A DNA stretch of 52,942 bases from assembly GCA_017852075.1 (NCBI GenBank), contig JAFMLQ010000010.1, forward strand, positions 1 through 52,942, written 5' to 3'. The position numbers and the translations under genes are program-made. Position 1 is the stretch's first letter. Each line of letters begins with the position of its first letter. The notes under the pieces were generated by a model. It worked only from the letters and a program-made list of their open reading frames with translations, did not search any database and was not told the DNA's origin. Below are positions 29,666 to 39,900 of the stretch, one piece after another. The DNA comes from Flavobacteriaceae bacterium. GTDB taxonomy: Bacteria > Bacteroidota > Bacteroidia > Flavobacteriales > Flavobacteriaceae.

Positions 29666-32600
29666 CTAATTCAATGTAGAATAGAGTCTATTTATTTCCT
29701 CAAAGGTGTTTTCTAAATCCAGATCCCAATATACAAGGTTACCAATATGATCAGCTGTAACAAAATAAGTTACACCCTTGAACGTAAAAGATTCAATAGC
29801 ATTTCCAAAATTATCTTCACCCAAACTGATACTTACTGGGGTCTTAATTTTTTTGATTTCAGATGAATTGTCAAAATTCTTATCATCAATGATTGACAAA
29901 CTTCCGTTTTCGGTAAGCACATAAACGTTTTTATTGTCGTATAAAAGATCATTTACTTTGCTGTAATTTGCTCTTTTTGATCCTAAATAGACTAAATTTT
30001 TATCTTCAAGTAGTTTATAGACAAATATGCTCCCTTCCAATGTTCCAATGATGACTTTATCACTGTAAAACTCAATCTCTATAGCCGTCTCATTTCTGAG
30101 TTTTAGGAATTCATTGCTCAGTTTAAGCTCTAATCCATTTTCTAGGATATTTATAATTACATTTCCTTGATTGGTAGCCAGATAAATGGTTTCAGAAAGA
30201 TCAGAAAAAGCCATACTTGTAATGAATTCGTCCTCAGATAAGCTCTTGAGTTCAATGGATCTGATATAATTTTTATTTTTTTCATTAATTTTTTCAAGAT
30301 CAATTTCTATCATTGATTTTTCCAAGGTAGCATAGAGTTTGTTGGAGACCCTATCGTACTCTAAAAAGCCAACGCCTTTAAAATGGAGGTTGTTAAAATT
30401 TGCCACCAAAGAAGCAAGATTTTGAATACTCTTTTTTAGGATTTTTCCAGGTTTCCAATCTTTAATTTCAAAAGCCCTTACCTTTCTTTTACTGTTGATT
30501 TCGACCAGCCAAATTTCACTGTTTTCAAGGCCTACCGCTATTAAATTATCATTTATGAACTCAAGAGAATTGATGGCTGAAGGGAAATTTGTAATAGCTC
30601 CTAAAGCTTCAATATTTTTGTCAATCGAATTATTACTGCTGTACAATACTCTTGACTTTCCACCAGTAGCAAGTTTTCCGTTTGAAGAAATATTGATGGC
30701 ATTTAAAGACATCTCATTGTCTTTTACAAGATCGTATTTTTCAATTTTGGAATATTGGCTTACGCCGTTGAGTTTCGCTATCAGATTGACCGAAATCTGT
30801 CTCAAATTATCATCGTCATACTCTCTGTTTAATTGTTGACCTAGGGTCTTTAGCTCTTGGTAATAATTAATGGAATTTTTGGTGAGATTTTTTAAAAGTG
30901 CCTTGTCGTATTCATTCAGAGTGGTATTGTTCAGCGTATAAAGAATAAGCGAGAGAGAATCTTTTATGTCAATAAATTTTTGAGAGAGTTCAGCCCTTTT
31001 ACTTTCCTTAAGCGCGACTCCCATAAGTTCATTTGCGGCTATGCTGTCTCGATAAATTTTGTCTCTTTTCGCCTCAATGAGTTGGCTTTGTTGTTCATTG
31101 AGTTCATTTAGTGCTATTAGCCGTTTTTGAGACATCAATTGTTCTTCTACCAAATTCATTTTAAGCCTCTGTTCTTTGAGTCGTTCAGCATTATTGATAC
31201 TGTCCTTCAAAATTAACTCATTCAAGCCCTTAAAAAGAGAGTCAACTTTTTCTTTTTCCTTACTTACAAGGGCCTTTTCATCATTGAGTTTTATGGTTTG
31301 TAAATGCCTCGAAATTGAAAAGAAAATAAAAAATATCAATACTGATGCTGCGAGAAATAAACCAATATTCCGATTCCGCTTCTTTGATCTCGCTAAATTC
31401 TTTTTAAACTCTTGTTCACGTCTAAATGCTTTATCGTCAGCCTCTTTACTTTTGGTGATGTATTCTTTTGTCAATTGGAAATTGAATGAATACTTGTTTG
31501 ACCATTCTTTGTGAATGAATTTATTTTTTAACCATTGGGAGGCTATATCTAGGGAGGTTGCCGTTAATAAACTTTCGTCTGGATACTTTTTGGCCTTAAG
31601 ATAGTTTTCCTTGTAAATTTCAAACTTTTCTTTTTCGTCTTCTTTCCATTCTAGAAAGCGATTCCATTTTAGAATAGATTGATATTTTAGACAGACTACA
31701 TCCGTTTTTTTAAATACCTTTTGATCTTTAGCAGCTTCTCCTCTAATGACTGATTTAAAAATGTCAAATGTGGCACCAAACTCATTTTTTATCTTTTTTA
31801 TAAGTTCGGTTAGTTCAATTTCATCAACATCTAACAAACGAATAATATAGTCAATAGTATTGTTATAAAACTCCCCATTCTTTTCTTCACCTGAGCAAAG
31901 GCTGCGCATCAAAAGCTCAAAATGCTTTTTTTCTGCATCATTTATTTTTTGATAGAATGCTTCAAGTTTATTTACAAAATTTTGATTGTAATTGCCAATA
32001 GAAGTAAGCTGCTCCACATCTAGATACACAATATCTTTGGACATAGGAAACCCATAGGAGATGAAGAGGCTGCTGAATAAAGATTGAATATCTGGTAAAA
32101 GACTAGGATTGTCATTTAGGTTATCTCCCAAATCGTCTAAAACTTCTTCAGAAAGCTGGATGTTTTTGGTTTGTAACGTGTTTTTGGTTATGTCCAAAAG
32201 AGCACTTTTACCCAGATGCGGTAAATTGTATTGTGTTTGATTTAATATTTCAGTAAATCGATCGTAGGAATTTAGTTTAGCTATATAATCTATATCTAAC
32301 GCCAGTATGAAGTAAATCGAAGTTTGTTTGTATTTACTGGTTCGATAAATTAAATCAAATAAAAGATCATCGTCATTCGTTTCGTCAGGATCAAAAAAGT
32401 GTGGGAATTTGAAAAAATCTTCTAATTGATCAATGACAATTAATAGGTTCTTTTTTTCATAGATTTCAGAAGAGGCAAAGATTTCAATTAACCCTAAATC
32501 TCTCTTTTCTTCAATCTTGTTCTTGTAATTTTGATGGTCTGTCGTTTTAGATTTGCTCTTGAGATACATTACACCAGAGTCTGAGAGCGCATAACTAAGG

Positions 32601-32878
32601 TTTTCTAGGGGGGAGATACCAGGTCTAAAATCACAAATGACCCATTCCTTTCCAGCTTGACCTAAAAATCCTTTTTGGAGTTTGGGTAAAATCCCTGCTT
32701 CTATAAGAGAACTTTTTCCTGATCCACTTTTCCCACAAATCGTTACAAGTTTATAACGCTTTAGTATGCTCAATACGTCTTCAACCTCTCGTTCACGTCC
32801 GTAAAAATTTTCCGCTTCTTTTTTGGTGTAAGGACGGATTCCTGGAAATGGTGAAATCAAATTATCTTCTGAACTCAT
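29666..32878 (-). CDS. nSTAND1-type P-loop ATPase with transmembrane helix, coiled coil and beta-propeller
   Basis: A 1070-residue protein. Its opening 'PFPGIRPYTKKEAENFYGRE' is the hallmark of nSTAND1 NTPases. Walker A is 'GKSGSGKSS' (residues 49-57) and Walker B 'LLIVIDQLEDF' (145-155). A helical STAND region runs to about 500, then a transmembrane helix (about 503-525), a coiled coil (about 530-620), and a C-terminal region (about 710-1060) of WD40/beta-propeller-like blades ('LEFINDNLIAVGLENSEIWL', 'VIIGTLEGSIFVYKL', 'NVYVLTENGSLSIID'). STAND proteins are signal-activated oligomeric switches, many acting in phage defence. It is transcribed against the eCIS genes and splits them into two operons. 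Confidence 0.85.
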   Translation of the reverse strand: MSSEDNLISPFPGIRPYTKKEAENFYGREREVEDVLSILKRYKLVTICGKSGSGKSSLIEAGILPKLQKGFLGQAGKEWVICDFRPGISPLENLSYALSDSGVMYLKSKSKTTDHQNYKNKIEEKRDLGLIEIFASSEIYEKKNLLIVIDQLEDFFKFPHFFDPDETNDDDLLFDLIYRTSKYKQTSIYFILALDIDYIAKLNSYDRFTEILNQTQYNLPHLGKSALLDITKNTLQTKNIQLSEEVLDDLGDNLNDNPSLLPDIQSLFSSLFISYGFPMSKDIVYLDVEQLTSIGNYNQNFVNKLEAFYQKINDAEKKHFELLMRSLCSGEEKNGEFYNNTIDYIIRLLDVDEIELTELIKKIKNEFGATFDIFKSVIRGEAAKDQKVFKKTDVVCLKYQSILKWNRFLEWKEDEKEKFEIYKENYLKAKKYPDESLLTATSLDIASQWLKNKFIHKEWSNKYSFNFQLTKEYITKSKEADDKAFRREQEFKKNLARSKKRNRNIGLFLAASVLIFFIFFSISRHLQTIKLNDEKALVSKEKEKVDSLFKGLNELILKDSINNAERLKEQRLKMNLVEEQLMSQKRLIALNELNEQQSQLIEAKRDKIYRDSIAANELMGVALKESKRAELSQKFIDIKDSLSLILYTLNNTTLNEYDKALLKNLTKNSINYYQELKTLGQQLNREYDDDNLRQISVNLIAKLNGVSQYSKIEKYDLVKDNEMSLNAINISSNGKLATGGKSRVLYSSNNSIDKNIEALGAITNFPSAINSLEFINDNLIAVGLENSEIWLVEINSKRKVRAFEIKDWKPGKILKKSIQNLASLVANFNNLHFKGVGFLEYDRVSNKLYATLEKSMIEIDLEKINEKNKNYIRSIELKSLSEDEFITSMAFSDLSETIYLATNQGNVIINILENGLELKLSNEFLKLRNETAIEIEFYSDKVIIGTLEGSIFVYKLLEDKNLVYLGSKRANYSKVNDLLYDNKNVYVLTENGSLSIIDDKNFDNSSEIKKIKTPVSISLGEDNFGNAIESFTFKGVTYFVTADHIGNLVYWDLDLENTFEEINRLYSTLN

Positions 32879-33045
32879 CCCATAAAAATAGCTTATTTTA
32901 CGAGATAATCAAACCTTGAAAATTAAGTTTTAAAAAAAACACTCCTTTTTTAAGTATTTATTTTGATGTAAAAAAACCCCAAGTTCATTTTGATTAAAAT
33001 TAAAATTATGTGATCTTGTAATACTATATTTTTTGGAAAGCAAGC
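32879..33045. promoter_or_regulatory. Divergent intergenic region, probable start of the baseplate operon
   Basis: These 167 AT-rich bases lie between the 5' ends of the leftward nSTAND1 gene and the rightward second operon, so promoters for both should be here. I see no box pair matching TTTG-N20-TAnnTTTG with correct spacing; TATATTTT at 33025-33032 is a near match to a -7 box. The divergent layout would allow joint control. Confidence 0.4.
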
Positions 33046-33552
33046 ATGAATTCATTTTCTCAATTTTCGACTTCAAACTACCCTGCTATGGGGTATCGTT
33101 TTAAAGTTACCTTTAATGACTTAGGTGCTAATTCGAGTTGTCCTTTTCAATCAGTATCAATGATATCCGTAAGTAACAAGAGTACAATCATTGCTGATGG
33201 AGGCGATAACACCAGAGAATATAAGCTCCCGACTACCAATAAATATAAAGATGTAAAACTGGTAAGAGGACTTATGTCCAATAATGTGTCTTTATTAAAA
33301 TGGCTTGAAAATCTTGGTGTTGATTCATCGGGTAGGCTAAAGCCCCTAGTTGTAGTGATCGAATTGCTCAACACAAATAGTTTAAATCAGCTGACCACAA
33401 TCGAAAAGTGGTCTCTTTACGACTGTTTTCCTACTTCTTTTCTTTTAGGAGAGATGAATTCACAAAAGAGTGCTATTGTTTTAGAAACAATCACTTTAGC
33501 CTACAGCAAGTATGAAAGAGAATCTGTTGGAGGACTTTTAAATTATTATTAG
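33046..33552 (+). CDS. Second tube protein / tube initiator (phage tail protein family)
   Basis: A 168-residue member of the same family as the main tube: 'NYPAMGYRFKVTFNDLGANS', 'YKLPTTNKYKDVKLVRGLMS', 'LLKWLENLG' and 'GEMNSQKSAIVLETITLAYS' mark it. In PVC and AFP, a divergent tube paralogue seats the tube on the spike hub; the position before LysM and VgrG genes fits that role. The DUF5908 gene starts 2 bp after its stop. Confidence 0.92.
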   Translation: MNSFSQFSTSNYPAMGYRFKVTFNDLGANSSCPFQSVSMISVSNKSTIIADGGDNTREYKLPTTNKYKDVKLVRGLMSNNVSLLKWLENLGVDSSGRLKPLVVVIELLNTNSLNQLTTIEKWSLYDCFPTSFLLGEMNSQKSAIVLETITLAYSKYERESVGGLLNYY

Positions 33553-33554
33553 TC

Positions 33555-33758
33555 ATGATTGAGATCCAACAACTTATTGTCAAGGCCAAAGTGAATAGCG
33601 GGGATTCGGAAGACCAAAATCTAGTACAAACCATTCAGTCAATAGTCGATTCTCATTTAAAGTCAACTGGAGTAGTTAAGGAAAGTGAGAAAAAAGAAAT
33701 TATAGAGGAATGTGTGAGAGCTGTAATGGATAAAATTGAATTTAAATCAAGAGCATGA
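33555..33758 (+). CDS. DUF5908 family small protein
   Basis: A 67-residue acidic protein: 'MIEIQQLIVKAKVNSG' at the start and 'EKKEIIEECVRAVMDKIE' at the end are the DUF5908 pattern seen in Bacteroidota eCIS clusters between tube and LysM genes. No signal peptide. It may act as an assembly factor or small plug, but the role is unknown. Its stop overlaps the next start by 4 bases. Confidence 0.82.
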   Translation: MIEIQQLIVKAKVNSGDSEDQNLVQTIQSIVDSHLKSTGVVKESEKKEIIEECVRAVMDKIEFKSRA

Positions 33759-34423
33759 GTGAAGTTTCAAAACTTAAAATTGTATCATACAAGGACACTA
33801 CTTCATCACAACGGCTTGGTGAATTTGTCATGCAGCTCAATCCGGTCGATATTTCTGTAGTAAGAACGGTTGAAGCACCAAAAGACTCTTCGAGTTCTGA
33901 CGGTAGTGCTGCAACTTCTCAAACGGAGACCTTTCGCCCTGCGAAATACACTTTTAAATTTACCTTAGACGATACAGGAGCCATAAGCCTAAATTTACCT
34001 AATTCATATGGTGTTGCTGAATCCATCAGTATGCTTGAATCCTTAACTGTTGTGCCCAATGACGAAACGCACCAGAATCCCTATGTCTATTTATATTGGG
34101 GAAATACTTTTCAGGATTCCTATTTTGGACAGGTGTCCGCGCTCAAATACGACTATAATTTTTTCAGTATTTCAGGGAACCCCTTACGAGCACTTGTTAC
34201 CCTTACTATTACAGAGGTCAATGCTACTATCGATAGAACTTTCCAAAGCCCTGACATCACAAAAATACCCGTCATTAAAGACAAAGACAATATTGTAAAG
34301 ATTAGTAAAGACAGTTATGATGATCAAAAGTACTACATCCGAATAGCAGAGATCAATAACCTTTCTTCTGTGAGAGAATTGAAAAAAGGAAGTTCAATCG
34401 TATTACCTCCCATAAAAAAATAA
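33755..34423 (+). CDS. LysM-containing hub protein (Pvc7-like)
   Basis: A 222-residue protein. Residues 1-160 form the CIS-type N-terminal domain ('RLGEFVMQLNPVDISVVRT', 'YTFKFTLDDTGAI', 'NPYVYLYWGNTFQDSYFGQV'), and the last 50 residues look like a LysM repeat ('YYIRIAEINNLSSVRELKKGS', in part, then 'SIVLPPI'). Such proteins act as a connector around the spike hub at the sheath base. It is followed after 2 bp by the spike gene, the standard order. Confidence 0.93.
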   Translation: MSEVSKLKIVSYKDTTSSQRLGEFVMQLNPVDISVVRTVEAPKDSSSSDGSAATSQTETFRPAKYTFKFTLDDTGAISLNLPNSYGVAESISMLESLTVVPNDETHQNPYVYLYWGNTFQDSYFGQVSALKYDYNFFSISGNPLRALVTLTITEVNATIDRTFQSPDITKIPVIKDKDNIVKISKDSYDDQKYYIRIAEINNLSSVRELKKGSSIVLPPIKK

Positions 34424-34425
34424 GG

Positions 34426-36246
34426 ATGGCCCTTACGACAAACAAAAAATCCTTAGACAGTCTTTATAAAGCTGTTTCCTCTCAAATTAAAATTGATGGA
34501 GAATTTTTGGGGTCAACTTATGAGATTTATAAAATCGAAACCTTTAAGGAAATCAATAGGCTCAGTAGGGCAAAGATTCAAATCTTGGCTGGCGACTATA
34601 CAAAAAACACTTTTGATGAAAGCGAAAGCGCTCTATTCGATGCAGGAAACGAAATTGAAATTCAATTTTCTTATGACCAAAAACCTGTCGTTGTTTTTAA
34701 GGGGATTATTTTGAAACACTCCATCTCGCTTAGCGAGGGATATATGCGGAGAAAAACCAAAAGCAAAATGGTGATCGAATGTATTGATAAAGCGGTCTTA
34801 CTTAAAAACAGCTTTACCGATACTGTTTATACACAAAAGACAGATCAACAAATCATCAATAATTTAATCAATAATGTTAGCGGTCTAAGTTCAAGTGTCG
34901 ATTCGACAACTTATGAGCATGCTGTTTTGCCAAAATACAATATTGATGATTGGCATTTTATACTCGAAAGGGCAAAATTCAACGGTCTATTGGTCTTAAA
35001 CTCCAATAATAAACTGACCATTAAAGACCCATCAGTAGGAGAAATTTCCCCTGAAGTTACGATTACCAACGGAGGAGGTACCCTGAGCTTTGAGGCCCAT
35101 TTAGACGCAGATAATCAATACAATAAAATTCAGCTGGAGAGTCGTGACTCCTTCAGCGAGGAGGTGTTTACCAAAAATGGGGCTGATCCAAATGAGATGG
35201 TCACCAATAGTAAAAATGACGCAAAAACAATTTCTAAGAAGTCTAGTCCAACAGAATTGAAAATCAATCTTCCGCATGACGTTGACGCAAATGAACTTAA
35301 AGTTTTAGCTGACGCATTGACCAAAGTGTCAAGACTTCAAAGAATGTCTGGGAGGGCAAAATTTAAAGGTGTCTTAGAAATTGATTTGGATACGGTAGTC
35401 GCTTTAAGTGGTTTTGGAAACCGATTTGACGGAAACGTTTACGTGTCTGCAGTATCCCATCAAATTGAGGAGGGTAGAATTTTTACCGATATAGAATTTG
35501 GGTTAAAACAAGATTTTTTCAATCCCAAAAATATTTTTGACCGCAATCAACTGGTCAATACAATCGCTGGGCTGCACATAGGGAAAGTCCTTCAAATTCA
35601 CAGCGATCCCGATAATCAATACAGAATTAAAGTTGAACTTCCAATACTAAATGATTTGGGAAATGGGGTCTGGGCAAAGCTTACCCAACCTTATACTGGC
35701 GAAAGTAATGGGGGAACATTTTTTATTCCAGAGGTGGGTACCCAAGTGGTCGTTTCTTTTGTCGGCAATGATTCCCGCCATCCTATTATTTTAGGATGCT
35801 TGTATACGGATTCGATGAAACCCTATAAATCCTTTGAAGAAGAAAACAATTTCAAATGCTTCGTCACAAAAAATGATTTAAAAATTCAATTTGATGAAGA
35901 TCAAAAAGAAATTATGATCAGTACCCCAGGAGGAAATGAAATTACGCTTAATGACGAAAACAGTGAGATTACCATTAAAGATTCCAATAATAATCAGATT
36001 AAAGCATCCTCTTCAGGAATAGATCTTAAGAGCTCTGGGAAACTAAACATCGAAGCTTCTGATGGAATTTCTATCAGTTCTGGAGGGAATATTACGGTAG
36101 ATGCTAAATTAAATAATCTGAGTTTGAAAGGAAATAATATAAGCAGTAATGCGACTTCAAAATTTGCTGTAGATGCAGTATCTGCCATGAATTTAAGTTC
36201 GTCAGGTATTGCAGAAATAAAAGGTTCAATCATAAAAATAAATTAA
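34426..36246 (+). CDS. VgrG-like central spike protein (Pvc8-like, gp27/gp5 fusion)
   Basis: A 606-residue trimeric spike subunit. Residues about 1-370 form the gp27-like hub ('INRLSRAKIQILAGDYT', 'DDWHFILERAKFNGLLVLNS'). An OB-fold follows at about 380-465 ('GKVLQIHSDPDNQYRIKVEL', 'PEVGTQVVVSFVGNDSRHPI', 'LGCLY'). The last 115 residues are a beta-helix needle with repeating 'ITLNDENSEITIKDSNNN' and 'ISISSGGNITVDAK' segments. It carries no extra effector domain. The PAAR tip gene starts 1 bp after its stop codon. Confidence 0.95.
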   Translation: MALTTNKKSLDSLYKAVSSQIKIDGEFLGSTYEIYKIETFKEINRLSRAKIQILAGDYTKNTFDESESALFDAGNEIEIQFSYDQKPVVVFKGIILKHSISLSEGYMRRKTKSKMVIECIDKAVLLKNSFTDTVYTQKTDQQIINNLINNVSGLSSSVDSTTYEHAVLPKYNIDDWHFILERAKFNGLLVLNSNNKLTIKDPSVGEISPEVTITNGGGTLSFEAHLDADNQYNKIQLESRDSFSEEVFTKNGADPNEMVTNSKNDAKTISKKSSPTELKINLPHDVDANELKVLADALTKVSRLQRMSGRAKFKGVLEIDLDTVVALSGFGNRFDGNVYVSAVSHQIEEGRIFTDIEFGLKQDFFNPKNIFDRNQLVNTIAGLHIGKVLQIHSDPDNQYRIKVELPILNDLGNGVWAKLTQPYTGESNGGTFFIPEVGTQVVVSFVGNDSRHPIILGCLYTDSMKPYKSFEEENNFKCFVTKNDLKIQFDEDQKEIMISTPGGNEITLNDENSEITIKDSNNNQIKASSSGIDLKSSGKLNIEASDGISISSGGNITVDAKLNNLSLKGNNISSNATSKFAVDAVSAMNLSSSGIAEIKGSIIKIN

Positions 36247-36247
36247 T

Positions 36248-36544
36248 ATGCCCGCTGCAGCTCGATCTACCGATTTTCACACTTGCAATATGCAGACCCC
36301 TGGTACACCACCAATTCCTCATGTAGGAGGACCAATATTGGACGGTATTCCAACTGTTTTGATTGGGGGCTTACCTGCAGCCACTGTAGGTTCTAGCTGT
36401 GTTTGTGTTGGACCACCAGATTCTATTGTTAAGGGATCTTCTACGGTTATGATAGGGGGAAAACCGGCGGCAAGAATGGGAGACAGTACTGCACATGGTG
36501 GTTCAATTAGCTTGGGTTTACCCACAGTTCAAATAGGAGGTTAA
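36248..36544 (+). CDS. PAAR-repeat spike tip protein
   Basis: A 98-residue protein that sharpens the spike. The PAAR pattern is clear: 'MPAAARSTDFHTCNMQTPG', 'PIPHVGGPILDGIPTVLIGG', 'LPAATVGSSCVCVGPPD', 'GSSTVMIGGKPAARMGDSTA' and 'HGGSISLGLPTVQIGG'. The His/Cys residues would bind one metal ion. No fused toxin domain is present. It is directly followed (0 bp) by the gp25 gene. Confidence 0.96.
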   Translation: MPAAARSTDFHTCNMQTPGTPPIPHVGGPILDGIPTVLIGGLPAATVGSSCVCVGPPDSIVKGSSTVMIGGKPAARMGDSTAHGGSISLGLPTVQIGG

Positions 36545-36970
36545 ATGGATAATTCAAACGAAAAATCATTTTTAGGCATTGGTTGGGGATTTCCCCCAAA
36601 TTTCAATAAAGAACGTGCTGAAATTGATATGACAACTAAGGAGGAGGACATCAAACAAAGCCTTCACATCTACTTTCATACCAAACTTGGCGAACGAATG
36701 ATGCGACAAGATTACGGTTGCATTATTCATGACCATCTGTTTGATCGATTAGATAAATCAATTTTAGATGTGTTGACTTTTGAGTTAAAGCAAAATATTG
36801 GAAATGTTGAACCTCGAATTTCTGTAAATGAACTCTCAATTAAACCCATCGATATAGAAGAAGGGCGAATTGAAATCAATATTGAATATACGGTTATTAC
36901 TACGAATGTAAGGGACAATATTGTGTTCCCCTATTATTTAAATGAAGGGACTAACATCAAAAAAAATTAA
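36545..36970 (+). CDS. Baseplate wedge protein gp25/GPW family (Pvc9-like)
   Basis: A 141-residue baseplate component. 'SFLGIGWGFPPNF', 'EDIKQSLHIYFHTKLGERMM', 'RQDYGCIIHDHLFD' and 'INIEYTVITTNVRDNIVFPY' are characteristic of gp25-like proteins, which link the sheath to the baseplate and start sheath polymerisation. Stop and next start are 3 bp apart. Confidence 0.95.
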   Translation: MDNSNEKSFLGIGWGFPPNFNKERAEIDMTTKEEDIKQSLHIYFHTKLGERMMRQDYGCIIHDHLFDRLDKSILDVLTFELKQNIGNVEPRISVNELSIKPIDIEEGRIEINIEYTVITTNVRDNIVFPYYLNEGTNIKKN

Positions 36971-36973
36971 CAC

Positions 36974-39900
36974 TTGAGAACAGATTATAAAGATATTTTA
37001 GATCCTAACAACGTTCTCATAGACGACCGTTCAATTTCAGATAAAATTCTGTTATTGAAGAGGTTGTCTACAGCATTCACCTACTATAACAGAAAAAATA
37101 AACCCGAGGGCAACTTTACGCCCTTACTGGAAACAGATGAAAGCTTTTTAATTGCTGAAATTTCAAAGTTTAAAGTTGCAGAAGAAGACCAAAAAAGATT
37201 AAATCTCATCGCTAGCTTTGATCGTTCTTCCTCCGAAAAAGAAAAAGGGCAAATCTTTGTTCAATACATCAATTTAACGGCACAAATGCTTAATTATGTT
37301 TCAAATTGGTACACTGCTTCAAAGAAAAACAATCTTACCGAACAAAGCAGTAAAATTGAATTGGAACTCGAGCTGGCAATAGAAAACAAATTAGCGAGAA
37401 ATTTTCATCAATTTCAGAACTATCTCAGCTTTTTTAAGGAAAAAGAATTGATAGACGATACTGTTTTTATAAACGAAAATGACTACAACTCGGTAGTTTG
37501 GAAAACGGCTAGTGATAAAAAAATTGAACCCATTTTCGACTACGATGAGCCAGTAGAATTGATAAATAATTGCCTAAAGAAAATGATTCTAATTTCCTCA
37601 GAAATTTTTGAGGTAATCTACAGTCTTTCCAATAAATCAAAAAAACTATTGGAAGCATCGCTTTACAACAACAACAATCACAAAGCACATATTGGTTTAC
37701 TTTTTTCCTTTTTAGAATTGATGAATTATGTCCAAAAAGACATCAATACATTTTCTAAAAAGCATTTAGACTTATTTTACAAGACTATTTTACAGCAAGA
37801 TCTAGTGGCAACTCAGCCTGTTAAGACCTTTATCACCATAGAAATTGAGGAAAATAGTAATGAAATAATCCTGAAAAACGACAATCTTTTAATTGCTGGT
37901 CAATACGAAGATGGATCGGTTGTCAAACTCCAAATGGAGGAGGATATCAAATTGAACAATGTAAAAATTGCCGAACTACTAACGGTTTTTATCAGCAGAA
38001 ATTCGGACCTTGATTTTAATTCCAACTACCAGCTAATTGCCTCCATTTATTTCCGTCAAATTGCCAATTCTATCGCTGAGGTAAATTCATTCAATTCCAA
38101 CGAGACCACATTTTCAACCTTGGGAAGAGATCAAAATTTTCTCACTTTCAATGAAATGACGATGCAGACTGCTGATGTAGGTTTTATGATTTCTTCATCA
38201 ATCTTAAAGTTAGATCGAAGTGACAGAAAAATCAAAATTGATCTAAGTTTTTCTATAAGTTCCATCAACTACCTTTCTGACTTGATCATTGATATCTCAA
38301 ACAATACTCAACTCAATGAAGAAGAGGTTTTTTTCAGGGTATTCTCCAAAGCATTTAATATTGAATACACCACAGAGCTAGGTTGGTTTGCAGTAGAGGA
38401 TTACGAAATAATCGCACCTGAAGATTGGACCTCTGCCACCATTTCATTGATTTTAAATTTAAATAAACTCGCTCCTGCCTTCAAAAATTTCGATTCTTTG
38501 ATTCACCAACTAGATATCGAAACCCAACATCCGGTATTGAGAATCAATTTGAATCAAACCAATTTTTACAATTCTTATTCGTTTTTAAACACCCTAGAGT
38601 TAGTTAAAATCCAGATGGATGTTGAGGTAAATAATCTGAAGAAAATAAAGATATACAGAGAAGGACAACTCATTGATAACAATTCGGATTTTGAGCTTTT
38701 AGGGCCATTGGCTAAATACGGTTCCAAAGTTTATATAGGCTGCGAGGAATTGTTCAACAAAAAAGTAAGTGAGTTTAGTTTAAATTGGAACTACACCAAC
38801 ATACCGCCCAACTGTAAAAACATTGAAACCTATTACGAGGGCTATTCAAATGGATTTGACAACTCAAGTTTTAAATTAAAACTCTCAGCGCTTTCCGACT
38901 TTAATTATTTTGATTCACAGAAAAAGGATTTTACGTTTAATTTGTTTGAAACAGATGCTGACGACAGTTTGTCAAATGTGCGCAATGTCTCATTTAAAAG
39001 CCTGAGTCCTCTAAAAATAACACCCAACTTTAAAATTGATTCCACTTATTTGAATGAATTTTCAAATGACATAGAGACTGGGTTGTTGAAAATGGAATTG
39101 GTAAGTCCAATGGAAGGCTTTGGGTTTGATATTTATCCAAAAATATATGCAGATGCAATGGCGAAAAAATATTCGTCTAAAAAGGCTAAAACAGAAAAGG
39201 AAATTCGGGAACCTTTCTCTCCTCTAGTTAGCAATATTCAAGTCGATTACAAAGCCAGCACTACATTTATTTTCAGTGATTCAGGGAGATCTGAAAACGA
39301 TGCTTTAGAAAATAATGAGTTTTTCCAAATTTCACCTTTTGGAATACAAAAGACTTTTTCAAATAATTTGATTTCAAGCAAACGCTTGTTTTACGATTTC
39401 TCAAATGAAGGTGAACTCGTAATCGGTTTGAGCAGTCAAAAGCCTTTTACAGGACTGAACTTACTCTTTGAAATTACCAAAAGCGAAAATACCGATTATG
39501 AATTTAGTCGGAAAATCGACTGGTATTACTCCTCATTTGAGGGATGGAAAAAAATTGAGACTGATCAAATTCTGTACGACGAGACATTTAATCTTATGAA
39601 AACAGGGATTATCTCTTTTAGATTCCCCTCTGATTTTGCACGGAGCTCAAAAATATTAAACCCAGATAAATTCTATTTAAAGGCCTGCTCTGTCGATAAG
39701 GCAGATCAATTCAGTCTTGTAAAATCAATCACAACTAACGCTACCATAGGAAAAGAAGTGGAATCATCTCTATCGGCCAACAGAATTGAAAAACTCAAGG
39801 CGAAATCGGTAGAGGGTTTTGAGAAAAAAATTCCTGGAGTAATCGCAGTAAATCAGCCTTTTGATTCGTCAACCTTTAAGATAAAAGAGGAAGAAAAAGA

